Positions 19,691 through 29,640 are shown, counted from the first letter of the stretch. The stretch: 64,000 nucleotides of DNA from Amycolatopsis acidiphila (GCF_021391495.1 NZ_CP090063.1:4340001-4404000); one strand, 5' to 3'. Made by a program: numbers and translations. The notes: generated by a model not told the origin, from the letters alone.

Positions 19691-20128
19691 ATGCACGACA
19701 TGACCCGGGACGAGTGGTGGAAGTTCGCCGGCTACGGGACGCGCACGGGGAAGATCGCCGTGGTGCGCGCGGACGGCACGCCCCACGTAACGCCGATCTG
19801 GTTCGTCCTCGACGAGACCGCCGACGGCGACGAGCTGATCTTCAACACCGGCGCGGACACGGTGAAGGGCCGCGCCCTGCGGCGGGACCCGCGCATCTCG
19901 GTGACCGTCGACGACCAGCAGCCGCCGTACTCGTACGTGCAGTTCAGCGCCGTCGCGTCGCTGCACGAGGACGTCGAGGAGATGCTCCCGTGGTCCACCG
20001 CGATCGGCGCCCGGTACATGGGTGAGGACAAGGCCGCTGAGTTCGGCAGGCGCAATGCCGTGCCCGGCGAGTACCTCGTCCGCGCCAGGATCACCAAGGT
20101 CGTCGCGCACGCCGAGCTGGCCGGCTGA
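19691..20128 (+). CDS. PPOX-class F420-dependent oxidoreductase
   Basis: 145 residues, a single split-barrel FMN/F420-binding fold. Family motifs: GTRTGKIAVVRADGTPHVTPIWFVL at about 14-38 (given here as the block TGKIAVVRADG plus PHVTPIWFV) and GRALRRDPRISVTVDD near 60-75. Actinobacterial members use F420H2 to reduce varied substrates; the substrate here is unknown. ATGs at 19661 and 19700 are alternatives; 19691 is chosen for its -10 spacing. Transcribed away from the SMC cassette. Confidence 0.83.
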   Translation: MHDMTRDEWWKFAGYGTRTGKIAVVRADGTPHVTPIWFVLDETADGDELIFNTGADTVKGRALRRDPRISVTVDDQQPPYSYVQFSAVASLHEDVEEMLPWSTAIGARYMGEDKAAEFGRRNAVPGEYLVRARITKVVAHAELAG

Positions 20129-20139
20129 TTTCCGCCAGC

Positions 20140-20155
20140 GCCGCGGGCCCGCGGC
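20140..20155. repeat. 16-bp perfect palindrome
   Basis: GCCGCGGGCCCGCGGC lies between the F420-type oxidoreductase stop and the GTG of the oxygenase gene, ending 16 bases before that start. It could be a weak terminator or an operator; it is also the kind of palindrome that GC-rich DNA produces by chance. Confidence 0.35.
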
Positions 20156-20171
20156 TGCGCAGACTGGCCGG

Positions 20172-20879
20172 GTGAAGCTGACCGAACGCGTCGACGAGCT
20201 GGACTGGGCCGCGCTGGGCGCGGAGGTGGACGAGTACGGGTGCGCGCTCACGCCGCCGCTGCTCAGCCGGGCCGAGTGCCGCGAGCTCGCCGCGCTCTAC
20301 GACGACGTCCACCGGTTCCGCTCGATGATCGACATGGCCCGCTTCCGGTTCGGCGCCGGGCAGTACCGGTACTTCGCCTACCCGCTGCCGGACCTGGTGG
20401 CGGGGCTGCGCGCGGCGTTCTACCCGCACCTGCTCCCGATCGCGCGGGACTGGGCGGCGAAGCTGCGCCGGGACGCGCCCTGGCCCGACGACCTCGAGGA
20501 CTGGCTGGCCGGCTGCCACGCCGCGGGCCAGGCCAAGCCGACGCCGATCCTGCTCCGCTACGGCGTCGGCGACTGGAACGCGCTGCACCGCGACCTCTAC
20601 GGCGACCTGGTGTTCCCGCTGCAGGTCGTGATCGGGCTGGACGAACCGGGCACCGACCACACCGGCGGCGAGTTCCTGCTCGTGGAACAGCGGCCACGCG
20701 CCCAGTCCCGCGGCACCGCGACCGTGCTGAAGCAGGGGCACGCACTGATCTTCACCACGCGGGACCGCCCGGTGCGCTCCACCCGTGGCTGGTCCGCGTC
20801 CCCCGTGCGGCACGGCGTGAGCACCGTGCGGACCGGCCGCAGGCACACCCTGGGCCTGGTCTTCCACGACGCCGGTTAG
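20172..20879 (+). CDS. 2-oxoglutarate/Fe(II)-dependent oxygenase family protein
   Basis: 235 residues. The iron facial triad is visible: HRDLYGD (His and Asp near residues 137 and 139) and a distal His in VRHGVSTVRTG near 216, followed by an Arg that would bind 2-oxoglutarate. The core strand FPLQVVIGLDEP and GGEFLLVEQRPR are typical of the double-stranded beta-helix. The substrate is unknown. The GTG lacks a clear ribosome binding site and lies 43 bases after the upstream gene, so it may be co-transcribed with it. Confidence 0.8.
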   Translation: MKLTERVDELDWAALGAEVDEYGCALTPPLLSRAECRELAALYDDVHRFRSMIDMARFRFGAGQYRYFAYPLPDLVAGLRAAFYPHLLPIARDWAAKLRRDAPWPDDLEDWLAGCHAAGQAKPTPILLRYGVGDWNALHRDLYGDLVFPLQVVIGLDEPGTDHTGGEFLLVEQRPRAQSRGTATVLKQGHALIFTTRDRPVRSTRGWSASPVRHGVSTVRTGRRHTLGLVFHDAG

Positions 20880-20968
20880 GTGTGGTGTTCCATCAGCGGC
20901 GGAGCCGCCTGCGCCGTCAGCTTGCACCGCTACCCGCACCGGCCCGAAAGCCACCTCCGAAACAATTC

Positions 20969-22003
20969 CTAGGCGATCTCGCGCAACCTCGCCGCGCCGT
21001 CGGCGAGCAGCTCCGCCAGCGGCGGACGCTGCCGGCACGACACGTCGGTCAGCACCATCTCGCGCTCGATCCCGTGGCCGGACTCGCCGCGGCGGAACTG
21101 CGCGAGCAGCGTCGCCGGCGGCTGGGCCGACACCAGCCGCCCGTAGTGCGCCAGCCGGTCGAACAGGGTCTGCATGATCTGGCCCGACATCCGGCCCAGC
21201 GCCTGCGTCGTCTGGTGGCGGTGGACGCGCTTGCCCAGGTCCACCTGCCCGAGCGCGTCCAGCCCGCGTGACTCCAGGATGTCGATCAGGTGCCCGACCT
21301 CGACCCCGTAGTTGACCACGAACGGGATGCTCTCCAGCACCTCGCGGCGCCCCGCGTACTCCCCGGCCAGCGGCTGCACGAACCCGGCCAGCTCCGGCCA
21401 GTACATGTTCAGCAGCGGCCGGGCCACGAGCTCGGTCACCCGTCCGCCGCCGTCGGCGTCGGTGCCCGCCGCGCCGACCAGCGGCCGGTGGTAGAAGCCC
21501 TTGACGTAGGCCAGCGACTCGTCGGTCAGCAACGGGCCGAGCAGGCCGCTGACGTAGCCGCTGGTGAAGTCGTAGAGGTCGCCGTCGACGAAGACGACGA
21601 TGTCGCCGGTGGTGGCGGCGAGGCCCTTCCACAGGGCCTCGCCCTTGCCGTCCATGCCGGGCAGCATCGGCAGCACGGAGTCCTGCGCGACGACGGTGGC
21701 CCCGGCCGCGGAGGCGACCTCGGCGGTGGCGTCCTGGGAGCGCGAGTCCACGACGAGCACCTCGTCGACGAGCGGGACACCCTCGACGAGGTCGCGGCGG
21801 ATCGTGCGGACGATGTCGCCGACCGTCTCCTGCTCGTCCCGCGCCGGGATGACGACGCTGACGGTCGTGCCGCCCTTCGCGGCCAGCAGGTCCGCGGGCC
21901 GCCAGTCCGCGGACTGGCTGCTGCGCCGGGGGAGCCAGCTGCCCACATCGGCGGAGACCTTGAGTTCCGCCTTCTCGTTCGTCCTGTTGGAACGCACGAC
22001 CAT
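20969..22003 (-). CDS. gpgS: Glucosyl-3-phosphoglycerate synthase
   Basis: 344 residues, family GT81. Transfers glucose from a nucleotide sugar to 3-phosphoglycerate, the first step to glucosylglycerate or, in mycobacteria, methylglucose lipopolysaccharide. Motifs: SVVIPARDEQETVGDIV (about 50-66), EVLVVDSRSQDAT, GKGEALWKG and the metal-binding DGD in VVFVDGDLYDF. NYGVEVGHLIDI and the late His of HRHQTT are also typical. GGGAAGGGG precedes the ATG. No gpgP phosphatase gene is nearby, so the pathway is completed elsewhere. Confidence 0.93.
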   Translation of the reverse strand: MVVRSNRTNEKAELKVSADVGSWLPRRSSQSADWRPADLLAAKGGTTVSVVIPARDEQETVGDIVRTIRRDLVEGVPLVDEVLVVDSRSQDATAEVASAAGATVVAQDSVLPMLPGMDGKGEALWKGLAATTGDIVVFVDGDLYDFTSGYVSGLLGPLLTDESLAYVKGFYHRPLVGAAGTDADGGGRVTELVARPLLNMYWPELAGFVQPLAGEYAGRREVLESIPFVVNYGVEVGHLIDILESRGLDALGQVDLGKRVHRHQTTQALGRMSGQIMQTLFDRLAHYGRLVSAQPPATLLAQFRRGESGHGIEREMVLTDVSCRQRPPLAELLADGAARLREIA

Positions 22004-22141
22004 CCCCTTCCCCGAACCGGACGTAGCCGGAGTTCAGCGTCCGTGCCCGGGATTTCGCCGATCCTGCCGTGTCGAAACCGCTACGTTACGGCTTGGCGTA
22101 CCCGGCGCTCCGCCGGTAACACCGCAGGTACATCCTGCAGC

Positions 22142-22632
22142 TCAGGCGATCGCCGGGCAGGCACGGGGTGCCTCTTCCGCCGGCGCGCCGGGGCGGCCGA
22201 GCCGGACCCGCAGGCCCCGCGCGTCGGCGCCGCCCTGACCGCCGACCGCGATGGCCGTGCAGACGACCTGGTCCACGGCCAGGTCCGGGATGCCGCCGCT
22301 GCCCAGCGGCTGGGCCGGGTACAGCTGGACGGACAGCAGGCCTTCGCGCGGCCCGGTCACCGAGAATGCGGCCGGGGGCAGCTCACTGTGCAGCCCGGCA
22401 GCGGTCTCGCCGCTGCTCGGCCCGGCCCCGAGCAGGGCCAGGGCTTCCGCGACGTCGCCCAGCCGTCCGGTCCGGCGGAGCACGGGCCGCACCTGCCGCC
22501 CGCGACGAAGTAGAGGAACGGCCCCGCCCCGACGCCCACCGGGGGCTCCCCGGCCGACACCGGGGCCGTCGGGCGCACCCCGCAACCGGCCAGCAGAAGC
22601 AGCAGCGCCATCGACACCACGACGCGTTTCAC
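22142..22632 (-). pseudogene. Lipoprotein gene broken by a frameshift
   Basis: The GTG at 22632 overlaps the upstream kinase stop in a GTGA. The first 46 codons give a lipoprotein signal (MALLLLLAGCGVRPTAP, lipobox Cys about residue 17) ending at PFLYFVAGG. The homologous continuation (QVRPVLRRTGRLGDVAEALA to the end VCTAIAVGG...CPAIA) is in another frame; joining them needs one extra base near 22,495-22,502. Such lipoproteins follow OmpR-type sensor kinase genes in actinomycetes and may modulate the kinase. Either a pseudogene or a base-call error. Confidence 0.8.
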
Positions 22633-24018
22633 GACCCGGTCCCCCGTTTCGGCAGTCTCACCACGAACCGGGCGCCGCCGCCGTCCCGGTTTCCCGCTTC
22701 GATGTCCCCGCCGTGCAGCCGCGCGTTGTGCAGCGCGATCGACAGGCCGAGGCCGCTGCCCTCGGACCGGGTCCGCGCGGCGTCGGCCTTGTAGAACCGG
22801 TCGAACACGTGCGGCAGCACCTCGTCGGGGAGCCCGGGGCCGTGGTCGGCGACCTCGAGGACGACCGAGTCACCCGCGTCGGCGAGCATGATCTCGACCG
22901 GCGGCGCGCCGTGGCGCAGCGCATTGCCCACGAGGTTCGCCACGATCAGGTCGAACCGGCGTGGGTCGACCTCGGCGACGACCCCGGCGGGCAGCGCGGC
23001 GCGCACCTCGTCGGACCAGTGGCGGGCGCGCAGCGCGGCGGCGGTCAGTTCGCCGAGGTCGGTCGGCGTGGGGTCCAGCCGGGCGACACCGGAGTCGAAC
23101 CGCGAGATCTCGATGAGGTCCTCGACCAGCCGGGCGAGCTTGCGCGTCTCGGCGCTGACCAGGCGGCCCGCCGTCGCCGCGTCGCCGGTGAGCCGGGCGT
23201 CGTCGAGCACCTCGGTGACCGCGGTCATCGCCGTCAGCGGCGTCCGCAGCTCGTGGGACACGTCGGCGACGAAGCGGCGCGTCGGCCTCCATCCGGCGCA
23301 GCTCCCCGACCGAGGCCTCCAGGCTGGCGGCGGTCTCGTTGAACGTCCTGGCCAGCTCCGCGAGCTCGTCGCAGCCGCGCGCCGGCAGGCGGACCGACAG
23401 GTCGTCGCTCGCGAGCCGGCGGGCCGCGTCGCGCACCCGGCGCACCGGCCGCAGCACCGCGCCCGCCACGAGCCAGGCGGCGAGCACCGCGAGCGGCACG
23501 CCGACCCCCGCGGTGCGCCAGCCGTCCAGCGCGAACGCGTCGATCTGCCGCTCCTGCTCCAGCAGGGAGTACCGGTTGTAGACCTCGAGTCCCGAGGGCA
23601 CCCGGCGCAACTGCGCGTCCACGGTCAGCACCGGCATCCCGACCAGCAGCTCGGGATAGCCGTTCGTCACCACCCGCTGGAACTTCATCGTGGTGCCGGC
23701 GTGCACCGCGGCGCGCAGCTCCGCCGGCACGTACCCCTGGTCGGCGACCAGGTCGTCGTAGACGACGGTCGCGTTCAGCGTGTGGCCGAGCTGGTCCACG
23801 TCTGCCTGGGCCGCGGGCAGCCGCAGGTTCGGCGCGAGCGTGTCGACGTCGTCGCGCAGCGTCCGCATCGCCTGGTCCTGGTAGGCGGCGAGTACCGTGC
23901 GCCGGGCCGAGAGGTAGCTGACGCCGGTCGCGGCGCCGGTCGCCAGCAGCGCGACGAAGGTGACGATCACCATCATCCGCACGCGCAGGCCGAGCAGCCG
24001 CGTCAGGGCACGGCGCAT
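22629..24018 (-). pseudogene. OmpR-type sensor histidine kinase gene with a frameshift
   Basis: The ATG at 24018 shares its A with the TGA of the response regulator remnant. The N-terminal part has two membrane helices (VRMMVIVTFVALLATG and GVGVPLAVLAAWLVAG) around a sensor domain of about 130 residues, then a HAMP linker ending LEASVGELRRMEAD. The HisKA domain (FVADVSHELRTPLTA) and HATPase (NLVGNALRHG, DHGPGLP, GSGLGLSIA) continue in another frame from about 23,275. Loss of two bases in a GC repeat at 23,276-23,282 explains the break. Translation restarting at the internal MSHELRTP would give only a kinase core. Confidence 0.88.
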
Positions 24019-24131
24019 CAGAGCGGGCCGAACCGGCAGCCGAAGCCGCGCACCGTGCGGACGTACACCGGGGCGGCGGGCACGTCCTCGATCTTGGCCC
24101 GCAGCCGCTGCACGCACGCAGCGACGGCGCG
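24018..24131 (-). pseudogene. C-terminal remnant of an OmpR-family response regulator
   Basis: Only about 37 codons remain, ending CVQRLRAKIEDVPAAPVYVR then TVRGFGCRFGPL and TGA. This is the recognition helix and wing of an OmpR/PhoB DNA-binding domain. The receiver domain and most of the effector domain are missing; the sequence to the right belongs to an oppositely oriented gene. Without the receiver, the downstream kinase has no cognate regulator here. Confidence 0.85.
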
Positions 24132-24140
24132 GACCGGCAG

Positions 24141-24721
24141 TGCCGGTCCGCGTCGCTGGTGAAACCGCTCATCGCGGCCGACCTGGTGCACCGCGGGATC
24201 GTCACCCCCGCCCGGCCGAGCCCGCGAATGACGCGGATGCTGTCCTCCAGCGACGACTCGATCGCCCAGCAGCTGTGGACCTCCGGCGGCGGCACCGGGA
24301 TCGTGACCCGCACCGCGGAGCTGATGGGGCTCGAGGACACCGTGCCGCCCGCGGTCGAGCACCGCTGGGGCGACACGCTGGTCACCGCGAACGACATCGT
24401 CCGGGTCTACCGCTACATCCTGGCGCTGCCCGCCGCCCGGCGCGCCCTGCTGCTCGGCCCGCTGCGCGGCGCGGCCCGCCAGGCCGCCGACGGCACGGAC
24501 CAGTACTTCGGCATCCCGTCGGCGTTCGCCAGGCCGTGGGCGGTCAAGCAGGGCTGGGCCTCGGGGCAGGGCGGGGTCGACGCGCACACGAGCGGACTCG
24601 TCGGCGCGGGCGACCGCTACGTCGTCGTGGTCCTGACCCACCCTCCCGAGGGCCGCACGCTCGCCAGCGCGACGGACGCACTCACCACCGCCACCCGCGG
24701 GTGGCGCCGCTGCTGCGCTGA
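24141..24721 (+). pseudogene. 5'-truncated serine hydrolase (beta-lactamase-like) remnant
   Basis: The open frame begins around the catalytic SxxK motif (SLVK at 24153-24164) and runs LIAADLVHRGIVTPARPS, an SDN-like SSDDSIAQQLW, and a KTG-like VKQGWASGQGG. This is the family fold of class A beta-lactamase/penicillin-interacting proteins, but the signal peptide and first part are missing. A second lesion, loss of one G near 24,699-24,703, shifts the normal end (RGVAPLLR, TGA at 24719-24721) out of frame. The stop lies one base from the whiA stop, tail to tail. Confidence 0.82.
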
Positions 24722-24722
24722 G

Positions 24723-25709
24723 TCAGGCCTCTTCCTCCAGCATGTCGGCCGTCACGGCGGACTCGGTGTCGGGGATGTCGAGGTCCTTGGCGCGCTTGTC
24801 CGCCATCGCCAGCAGGCGGCGGATCCGCCCGGCCACGGCGTCCTTGGTCATCGGCGGGTCCGACAGCTGGCCCAGCTCCTCCAGCGAGGCCTGCCGGTTG
24901 GACAGCCGCAGCTTCCCGGCCGCGAGCAGGTGGTCGGGCGCGGTGTCGCCGAGGATGTCCAGCGCGCGCTCGACCCGCGCGGCGGCCGCGACGGCGGCGC
25001 GGGCGGACCGGCGCAGGTTGGCGTCGTCGAAGTTCGCCAGCCGGTTCGCCGTCGCCCGCACCTCGCGGCGCATCCGGCGCTCCTCCCACTGCAGGACGCT
25101 CGAATGCGCGCCGAGGCGGGTCAGCAGCGCGCCGATCGCGTCGCCGTCACGCACCACGACCCGGTCCGCGCCGCGCACCTCCCGCGACTTCGCCTGGATG
25201 CCGAGCCTACGGGCGGCGCCGACGAGCGCCAGCGCGGCCTCCGGCCCGGGACAGGTGACCTCGAGCGAGGACGAGCGGCCGGGCTCGGTCAGCGAGCCGT
25301 GGGCGAGGAACGCGCCACGCCACGCCGCCTCGGCGTCGGCGATGCCGCCGGAGACCACCGCGGCGGGCAGGCCGCGCACCGGGCGGCCGCGGTTGTCGAT
25401 CAGCCCCGTCTGGCGGGCCAGGCCCTCGCCGTCCTTGACGACGCGCACGAGGTAGCGGGTGGTCTTGCGCAGCCCGCTCGCGGACAGCACATGCACGTCC
25501 GAATGGTGCCCGTAGAGCTCGTGGATCTCCTTGCGCAGCCGGCGCGCCACCGACCCGGTGTCGAGCTCGGCCTCCACCACGACCTTGCCGCCCACGATGT
25601 GCAGCCCGCCCGCGAACCGCAACATCGACGCGACCTCCGCGCGCCGCGGCCCGACCTTCGTGATCTGCAACCGGCTGAGCTCGTCCTTCACCGCGGCGGT
25701 CATCGCCAT
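24723..25709 (-). CDS. whiA: Sporulation transcription regulator WhiA
   Basis: 328 residues. WhiA has an N-terminal LAGLIDADG-like domain and a C-terminal helix-turn-helix; in Streptomyces it acts with WhiB to start sporulation septation, and it is conserved in non-sporulating Gram-positives. Signature blocks: [20 protein letters not shown] (about 30-49), [20 protein letters not shown] and, at the C-terminus, [22 protein letters not shown] sequence ([16 protein letters not shown]). The first of two ATGs is used because homologues begin [18 protein letters not shown] precedes it. Its start overlaps the yvcK stop by ten bases. Confidence 0.97.
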   Translation of the reverse strand: MAMTAAVKDELSRLQITKVGPRRAEVASMLRFAGGLHIVGGKVVVEAELDTGSVARRLRKEIHELYGHHSDVHVLSASGLRKTTRYLVRVVKDGEGLARQTGLIDNRGRPVRGLPAAVVSGGIADAEAAWRGAFLAHGSLTEPGRSSSLEVTCPGPEAALALVGAARRLGIQAKSREVRGADRVVVRDGDAIGALLTRLGAHSSVLQWEERRMRREVRATANRLANFDDANLRRSARAAVAAAARVERALDILGDTAPDHLLAAGKLRLSNRQASLEELGQLSDPPMTKDAVAGRIRRLLAMADKRAKDLDIPDTESAVTADMLEEEA

Positions 25710-26716
25710 GGCCCCTCCCTGCTTTCTCCACCGTCCCGGCCTCCCGCACCCGAGGGGCGGCGACCGAGAGCTTCCCGCACACATGCCGCGAGCGCATCCG
25801 GATCGTGCAAACCCTCCGCGTTCGGGTCAGCCACGTCCGCGAGCAGCGCCCGCGCCCCCAGCTCCGCCGCCGCGTCACGCAGCCGTGCCGGCCCCGGCAC
25901 CGATGCCCGGTCCGCGATCACCACGTCCACCCGCAGTTCGGGAGCGTGCTGGAAGAGTACGTGCAGGTGCCGTTCGGGTGAGAAGCCTGCCGTCTCCCCC
26001 GGCTGCGGGATCAGGTTGAGGATCACCACCTTCGTCGCGTCGGTCCGGACCAGGGCGTCGTGCAGCCCGGGCACCAGCAGGTGCGGCAGCACGCTGGTGA
26101 ACCACGACCCGGGGCCGAGGAACACCACGTCGGCGCCCAGGACGGCGTCCACCGCCTCGGGACAGGCCGCCGGCACCCCGCCCGGGCGCTGCGGCGTCCG
26201 CAGCTCGATCCGCCGCACTCGGCCGGGCGTGCTCGCGACCGCCACCTGACCCCTGATCGTGCGGGGCTCGCCGTCGTTACTGACACCGGTGACCTCGGCC
26301 TCGATCTCCAGCGGTTCCGGCGACATCGGCAGCACCCGGCCGGACACCCCGAGCAGCCGCCGCGCCTCGTCGAGCGCCGCGACCGGGTCGCCGAGGACCT
26401 CGAACAGCCCGGCCAGCACCAGGTTGCCCACGGCGTGCCCGGTGAGCGCGCCGCTGCCGCCGAAGCGGTGCTGGAACACCTCCGCCCACAGGGTCGTGCC
26501 GTTCTCCGCCTCGGCCAGGGCCGCCAGCGCCTGGCGCAGGTCGCCGGGCGGCAGCAGCCCGAGCTCGCGGCGCAGGCGCCCGGAGGAGCCGCCGTCGTCG
26601 GCGACGGTGACGACGGCGGTGATGTCCGAGGTGACGCGCCGCAGTGCGGTCAGCGTCGCCTGCAGCCCGTGGCCGCCGCCGAGGGCTACCGCGCGCGGAG
26701 GCCGGCCCGGGGTCAC
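25700..26716 (-). CDS. yvcK: YvcK/CofD-like protein (gluconeogenesis factor)
   Basis: 338 residues. YvcK proteins bind UDP-sugars and link carbon metabolism with cell wall synthesis and shape. Seen: the N-terminal [37 protein letters not shown], and [19 protein letters not shown], all diagnostic of the family. The GTG start overlaps the rapZ stop in GTGA and the end overlaps whiA, so the four genes uvrC-rapZ-yvcK-whiA are one unit as in most actinobacteria, apart from a 54-base gap after uvrC. Confidence 0.96.
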   Translation of the reverse strand: MTPGRPPRAVALGGGHGLQATLTALRRVTSDITAVVTVADDGGSSGRLRRELGLLPPGDLRQALAALAEAENGTTLWAEVFQHRFGGSGALTGHAVGNLVLAGLFEVLGDPVAALDEARRLLGVSGRVLPMSPEPLEIEAEVTGVSNDGEPRTIRGQVAVASTPGRVRRIELRTPQRPGGVPAACPEAVDAVLGADVVFLGPGSWFTSVLPHLLVPGLHDALVRTDATKVVILNLIPQPGETAGFSPERHLHVLFQHAPELRVDVVIADRASVPGPARLRDAAAELGARALLADVADPNAEGLHDPDALAACVREALGRRPSGAGGRDGGESREGPWR

Positions 26717-27603
26717 TCGCGGCCCAGATCCCGGTGGATCACCTTCACCGCCATTCCGTCCTCATTGGACAACAACCGCGCCAGCTCCTCGGAGATGGCG
26801 ACACTGCGGTGCTTTCCGCCGGTGCAGCCGACGGCAAGCGTCAGGTACCGCTTGCCCTCGCGCTTGTAGCCGGCGCCGATCAGCCGCAGCAGCTGGTGGT
26901 ACCGGTCGAGGAACTCCTCGGCGCCTTCCTGCGACAGCACGTAGTTGCGCACCTCGGAGTCCAGCCCGGTGTGGTCGCGCAGCTCCGGGATCCAGAACGG
27001 GTTGGGCAGGAACCGCACGTCCATCACGAGGTCGGCGTCCATCGGCAGGCCGTACTTGTAGCCGAACGAGAGCACCGTCACCCGCGTCTGGGTGCCGGAC
27101 TCCGAGCCGAACGCGTCCTCGATCTTCGCGCGCAGGTCGTGCACCGACAGCGCCGAGGTCTCCAGCACGAGGTCGGCCTCTTCGCGCAGCGGCGCGAGCA
27201 GCGCGCGCTCGGCGGTGATGCCGTCGGCGAGGCGGCCGTCGCCCTGCATCGGGTGACCGCGGCGCACCTGCTCGAACCGGCGTACCAGCACTGCGTCGGT
27301 CGCTTCGAGGAACAGCACGCGCGGCTTGTACCCGCGGGCGTCGAGGTCCTTGATGACGGAGGCGAGGTCGTCGGTGAACGCGCGCGAGCGCACGTCCATC
27401 ACGACGGCCACCTTCGTCACCGCGCCCCTGGCCTGCACCCCCAGCTCGACCATGGTCGCGATGAGCTCGGGCGGCAGGTTGTCCACCACGAACCAGCCCA
27501 GGTCCTCCAGGCACTTCGCGGCGGTGCTGCGACCCGCGCCGGACAGCCCGGTGACGACCGCGACCTCGATCCCCGATTTATGGCCGTCGTCGTTTTCCGT
27601 CAT
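26713..27603 (-). CDS. rapZ: RapZ/YvcJ-family nucleotide-binding protein
   Basis: 296 residues. P-loop GLSGAGRST near residue 19, with Arg in the place of the usual Lys, as in other actinobacterial members that I recall. FVVDNLPPELI, the Walker B-like VVMDVRSR, and the C-terminal CTGGKHRSVAI domain are typical. In E. coli RapZ guides RNase E to glmZ; in Gram-positives the role is less clear. The ATG start follows a purine-rich GAGGGAG (27,610 region). Confidence 0.95.
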   Translation of the reverse strand: MTENDDGHKSGIEVAVVTGLSGAGRSTAAKCLEDLGWFVVDNLPPELIATMVELGVQARGAVTKVAVVMDVRSRAFTDDLASVIKDLDARGYKPRVLFLEATDAVLVRRFEQVRRGHPMQGDGRLADGITAERALLAPLREEADLVLETSALSVHDLRAKIEDAFGSESGTQTRVTVLSFGYKYGLPMDADLVMDVRFLPNPFWIPELRDHTGLDSEVRNYVLSQEGAEEFLDRYHQLLRLIGAGYKREGKRYLTLAVGCTGGKHRSVAISEELARLLSNEDGMAVKVIHRDLGRE

Positions 27604-27657
27604 GACTCCCTCTCCCCTGCGTCGAATGCGGAACGCCCCGCACCCGGTCGGTCCTCG

Positions 27658-29628
27658 TCACCGCACTCCTCCACCGGGCTCGCTGCCCGCGGTGCCTCCG
27701 GCCTGCAACGCCGCGACCACGGCCTCCGCCGTGCGCCTCCCCACCCCGGGCACCTGCGCGATCTCCTCGACGCCGGCCTGCCGGAGCTTCTTCACCGAGC
27801 CGAAGTGCCTGATCAGCGCCGCCCGCCTGGTCTGCCCCAGCCCCGGCACCCCGTCCAGCGCGGACACCTGGATGCGCTTGGAACGCTTCTCCCGGTGATA
27901 GCGGATCGCGAACCGGTGCGCCTCGTCCCGCACGCGCTGCAACAGGTACAGCGACTCCGACGTGCGCGGCAGGATCACCGGGTCCGGGTCCGCCGGCAGC
28001 CACACCTCCTCCAGCCGCTTGGCCAGCCCCACCACCGCGATGTCGGTGATCCCCAGCTCCGCCAGCACGTCTGCGGCCGCGGTCGCCTGCGGGCCCGCGC
28101 CGTCGACGACGAGCAGGTTCGGCGGGTAGGCGAACTTGCGCGGGCGCCCGGTCTCCGGGTCGATGCCCGGCGTCGTCCCCGGTTCGTCGGACTCGGTTGC
28201 GGTGTTTTCCTTGAGGTAGCGGTAGAAACGCCGTCGCACGACCTCCGCGATGGAGGCCACGTCGCCCTCGGTGGCCGCCTCCCGCAACGCGAAGCGGCGG
28301 TACTCGGACTTGCGCGCCACCCCGTCCTCGAACACCACCAGCGACGCCACCACGTCGCTGCCCTGGATGTGGCTGATGTCGATGCACTCGATGCGCAGCG
28401 GCGCGCTGTCGAGACCCAGCTGCTCCTGCAGCTCGGCGAGCGCTGCCGAGCGGGCCGTCAGATCGCCTGCGCGGCGCAGTTTGTGTTGCTGGAACGCCTC
28501 TTCCGCGTTGCGCTGCACCGTTTCCGCGAGCGCGCGCTTGTCGCCGCGCTGCGGCACCCGCAGCTGCACGCGGGACCCACGGAGCCCGGAAAGCCATTCG
28601 GCGAGCGCCTCGGCGTCGCTGGGCAGCTCGGGCACCAGCACCTCGCGCGGCACCGGCGAAGCGGTGTCCGCGGTCTGCTCCGCCAGCTCGACCTGCTCGC
28701 CGTAGAACTGCGTGACGAACTGGTCCACCAGGCTGCGGACGTCCATCTCCTCGACCTTGTCGATCACCCAGCCGCGCTGCCCACGCACCCGGCCGCCGCG
28801 CACGTGGAAGACCTGGACCGCCGCCTCCAGCTCGTCGTGCGCGAACGCCACGACGTCGGCATCGGTGCCGTCACCGAGCACGACCGCCTGCTTCTCCATC
28901 GCGCGGCGCAGCGCGCCCAGGTCGTCGCGCAGCCTCGCCGCCCGCTCGAACTCCAGCTGCTCGGCCGCCTCGGCCATCTCCTTCTCGAGCTTGCGGATCA
29001 TCACGTCGGTGCGCCCGGCGAGGAAGTCGCAGAAGTCCTCGACGATCGAGCGGTGCTGCTCCGCGGACACCTTGCCCACGCACGGCGCCGAGCACTTGTC
29101 GATGTAGCCGAGCAGGCAGGGCCTGCCGATCTGGGTGTGCCGGCGGAACACGCCGGCGGAGCAGGTGCGCGCCGGGAACACCCGCAGCAGCAGGTCGAGG
29201 GTCTCGCGGATCGCCCACGCGTGCGCGTACGGGCCGAAGTAGCGCACGCCCTTCTTGCGCGGGCCCCGGTAGACGTGCAGCCGCGGGAACTCCTCGTTCA
29301 TCGTCACCGCGAGCACCGGGTAGGTCTTGTCGTCGCGGTAGCGGACGTTGAACCGCGGGTCGAACTCCTTGATCCAGTTGTACTCCAGCTGGAGCGCCTC
29401 GACCTCGGTGCCGACCACGGTCCACTCGACGCTCGCCGCGGTGGTGACCATCTGGCGGGTGCGCGGGTGCAGCCCGGCGAGGTCGGCGAAGTAGGAGTTC
29501 AGCCTGCTGCGCAGGCTCTTGGCCTTGCCGACGTAGATGACCCGCCTGGTCGCGTCGCGGAACTTGTACACGCCGGGTTCGTCGGGGATGCTCCCCGGTG
29601 CGGGACGGTAGGTGGACGGGTCAGCCAC
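27658..29628 (-). CDS. uvrC: Excinuclease ABC subunit C
   Basis: 656 residues. Makes both incisions in nucleotide excision repair. Domains in order: GIY-YIG nuclease ([20 protein letters not shown], about 19-38), Cys-rich linker ([19 protein letters not shown]), UVR domain near 210-245, RNase H-like half with [15 protein letters not shown] and VVDGAGPQ, and a C-terminal helix-hairpin-helix pair ([31 protein letters not shown]). The GTG has no Shine-Dalgarno; a TAGGCT box lies six bases upstream. Confidence 0.97.
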   Translation of the reverse strand: MADPSTYRPAPGSIPDEPGVYKFRDATRRVIYVGKAKSLRSRLNSYFADLAGLHPRTRQMVTTAASVEWTVVGTEVEALQLEYNWIKEFDPRFNVRYRDDKTYPVLAVTMNEEFPRLHVYRGPRKKGVRYFGPYAHAWAIRETLDLLLRVFPARTCSAGVFRRHTQIGRPCLLGYIDKCSAPCVGKVSAEQHRSIVEDFCDFLAGRTDVMIRKLEKEMAEAAEQLEFERAARLRDDLGALRRAMEKQAVVLGDGTDADVVAFAHDELEAAVQVFHVRGGRVRGQRGWVIDKVEEMDVRSLVDQFVTQFYGEQVELAEQTADTASPVPREVLVPELPSDAEALAEWLSGLRGSRVQLRVPQRGDKRALAETVQRNAEEAFQQHKLRRAGDLTARSAALAELQEQLGLDSAPLRIECIDISHIQGSDVVASLVVFEDGVARKSEYRRFALREAATEGDVASIAEVVRRRFYRYLKENTATESDEPGTTPGIDPETGRPRKFAYPPNLLVVDGAGPQATAAADVLAELGITDIAVVGLAKRLEEVWLPADPDPVILPRTSESLYLLQRVRDEAHRFAIRYHREKRSKRIQVSALDGVPGLGQTRRAALIRHFGSVKKLRQAGVEEIAQVPGVGRRTAEAVVAALQAGGTAGSEPGGGVR

Positions 29629-29634
29629 GTCCCA

Positions 29635-29640
29635 AGCCTA
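29635..29640 (-). promoter_or_regulatory. -10 box for leaderless uvrC
   Basis: TAGGCT on the minus strand, six bases before the GTG at 29628, with no ribosome binding site between. It would drive uvrC-rapZ-yvcK-whiA. Confidence 0.5.

Noticed and set aside
20898..20909. GGCGG-AG-CCGCC as a terminator between the oxygenase and gpgS genes
   Set aside because: Five-base stem with a two-base loop; too small to call.
24159..26249. Reading the plus-strand frame at 24,159 as one 696-residue protein
   Set aside because: Only the first 180 residues are hydrolase-like; the rest is the antisense of whiA and yvcK, entered after a frameshift at about 24,700.
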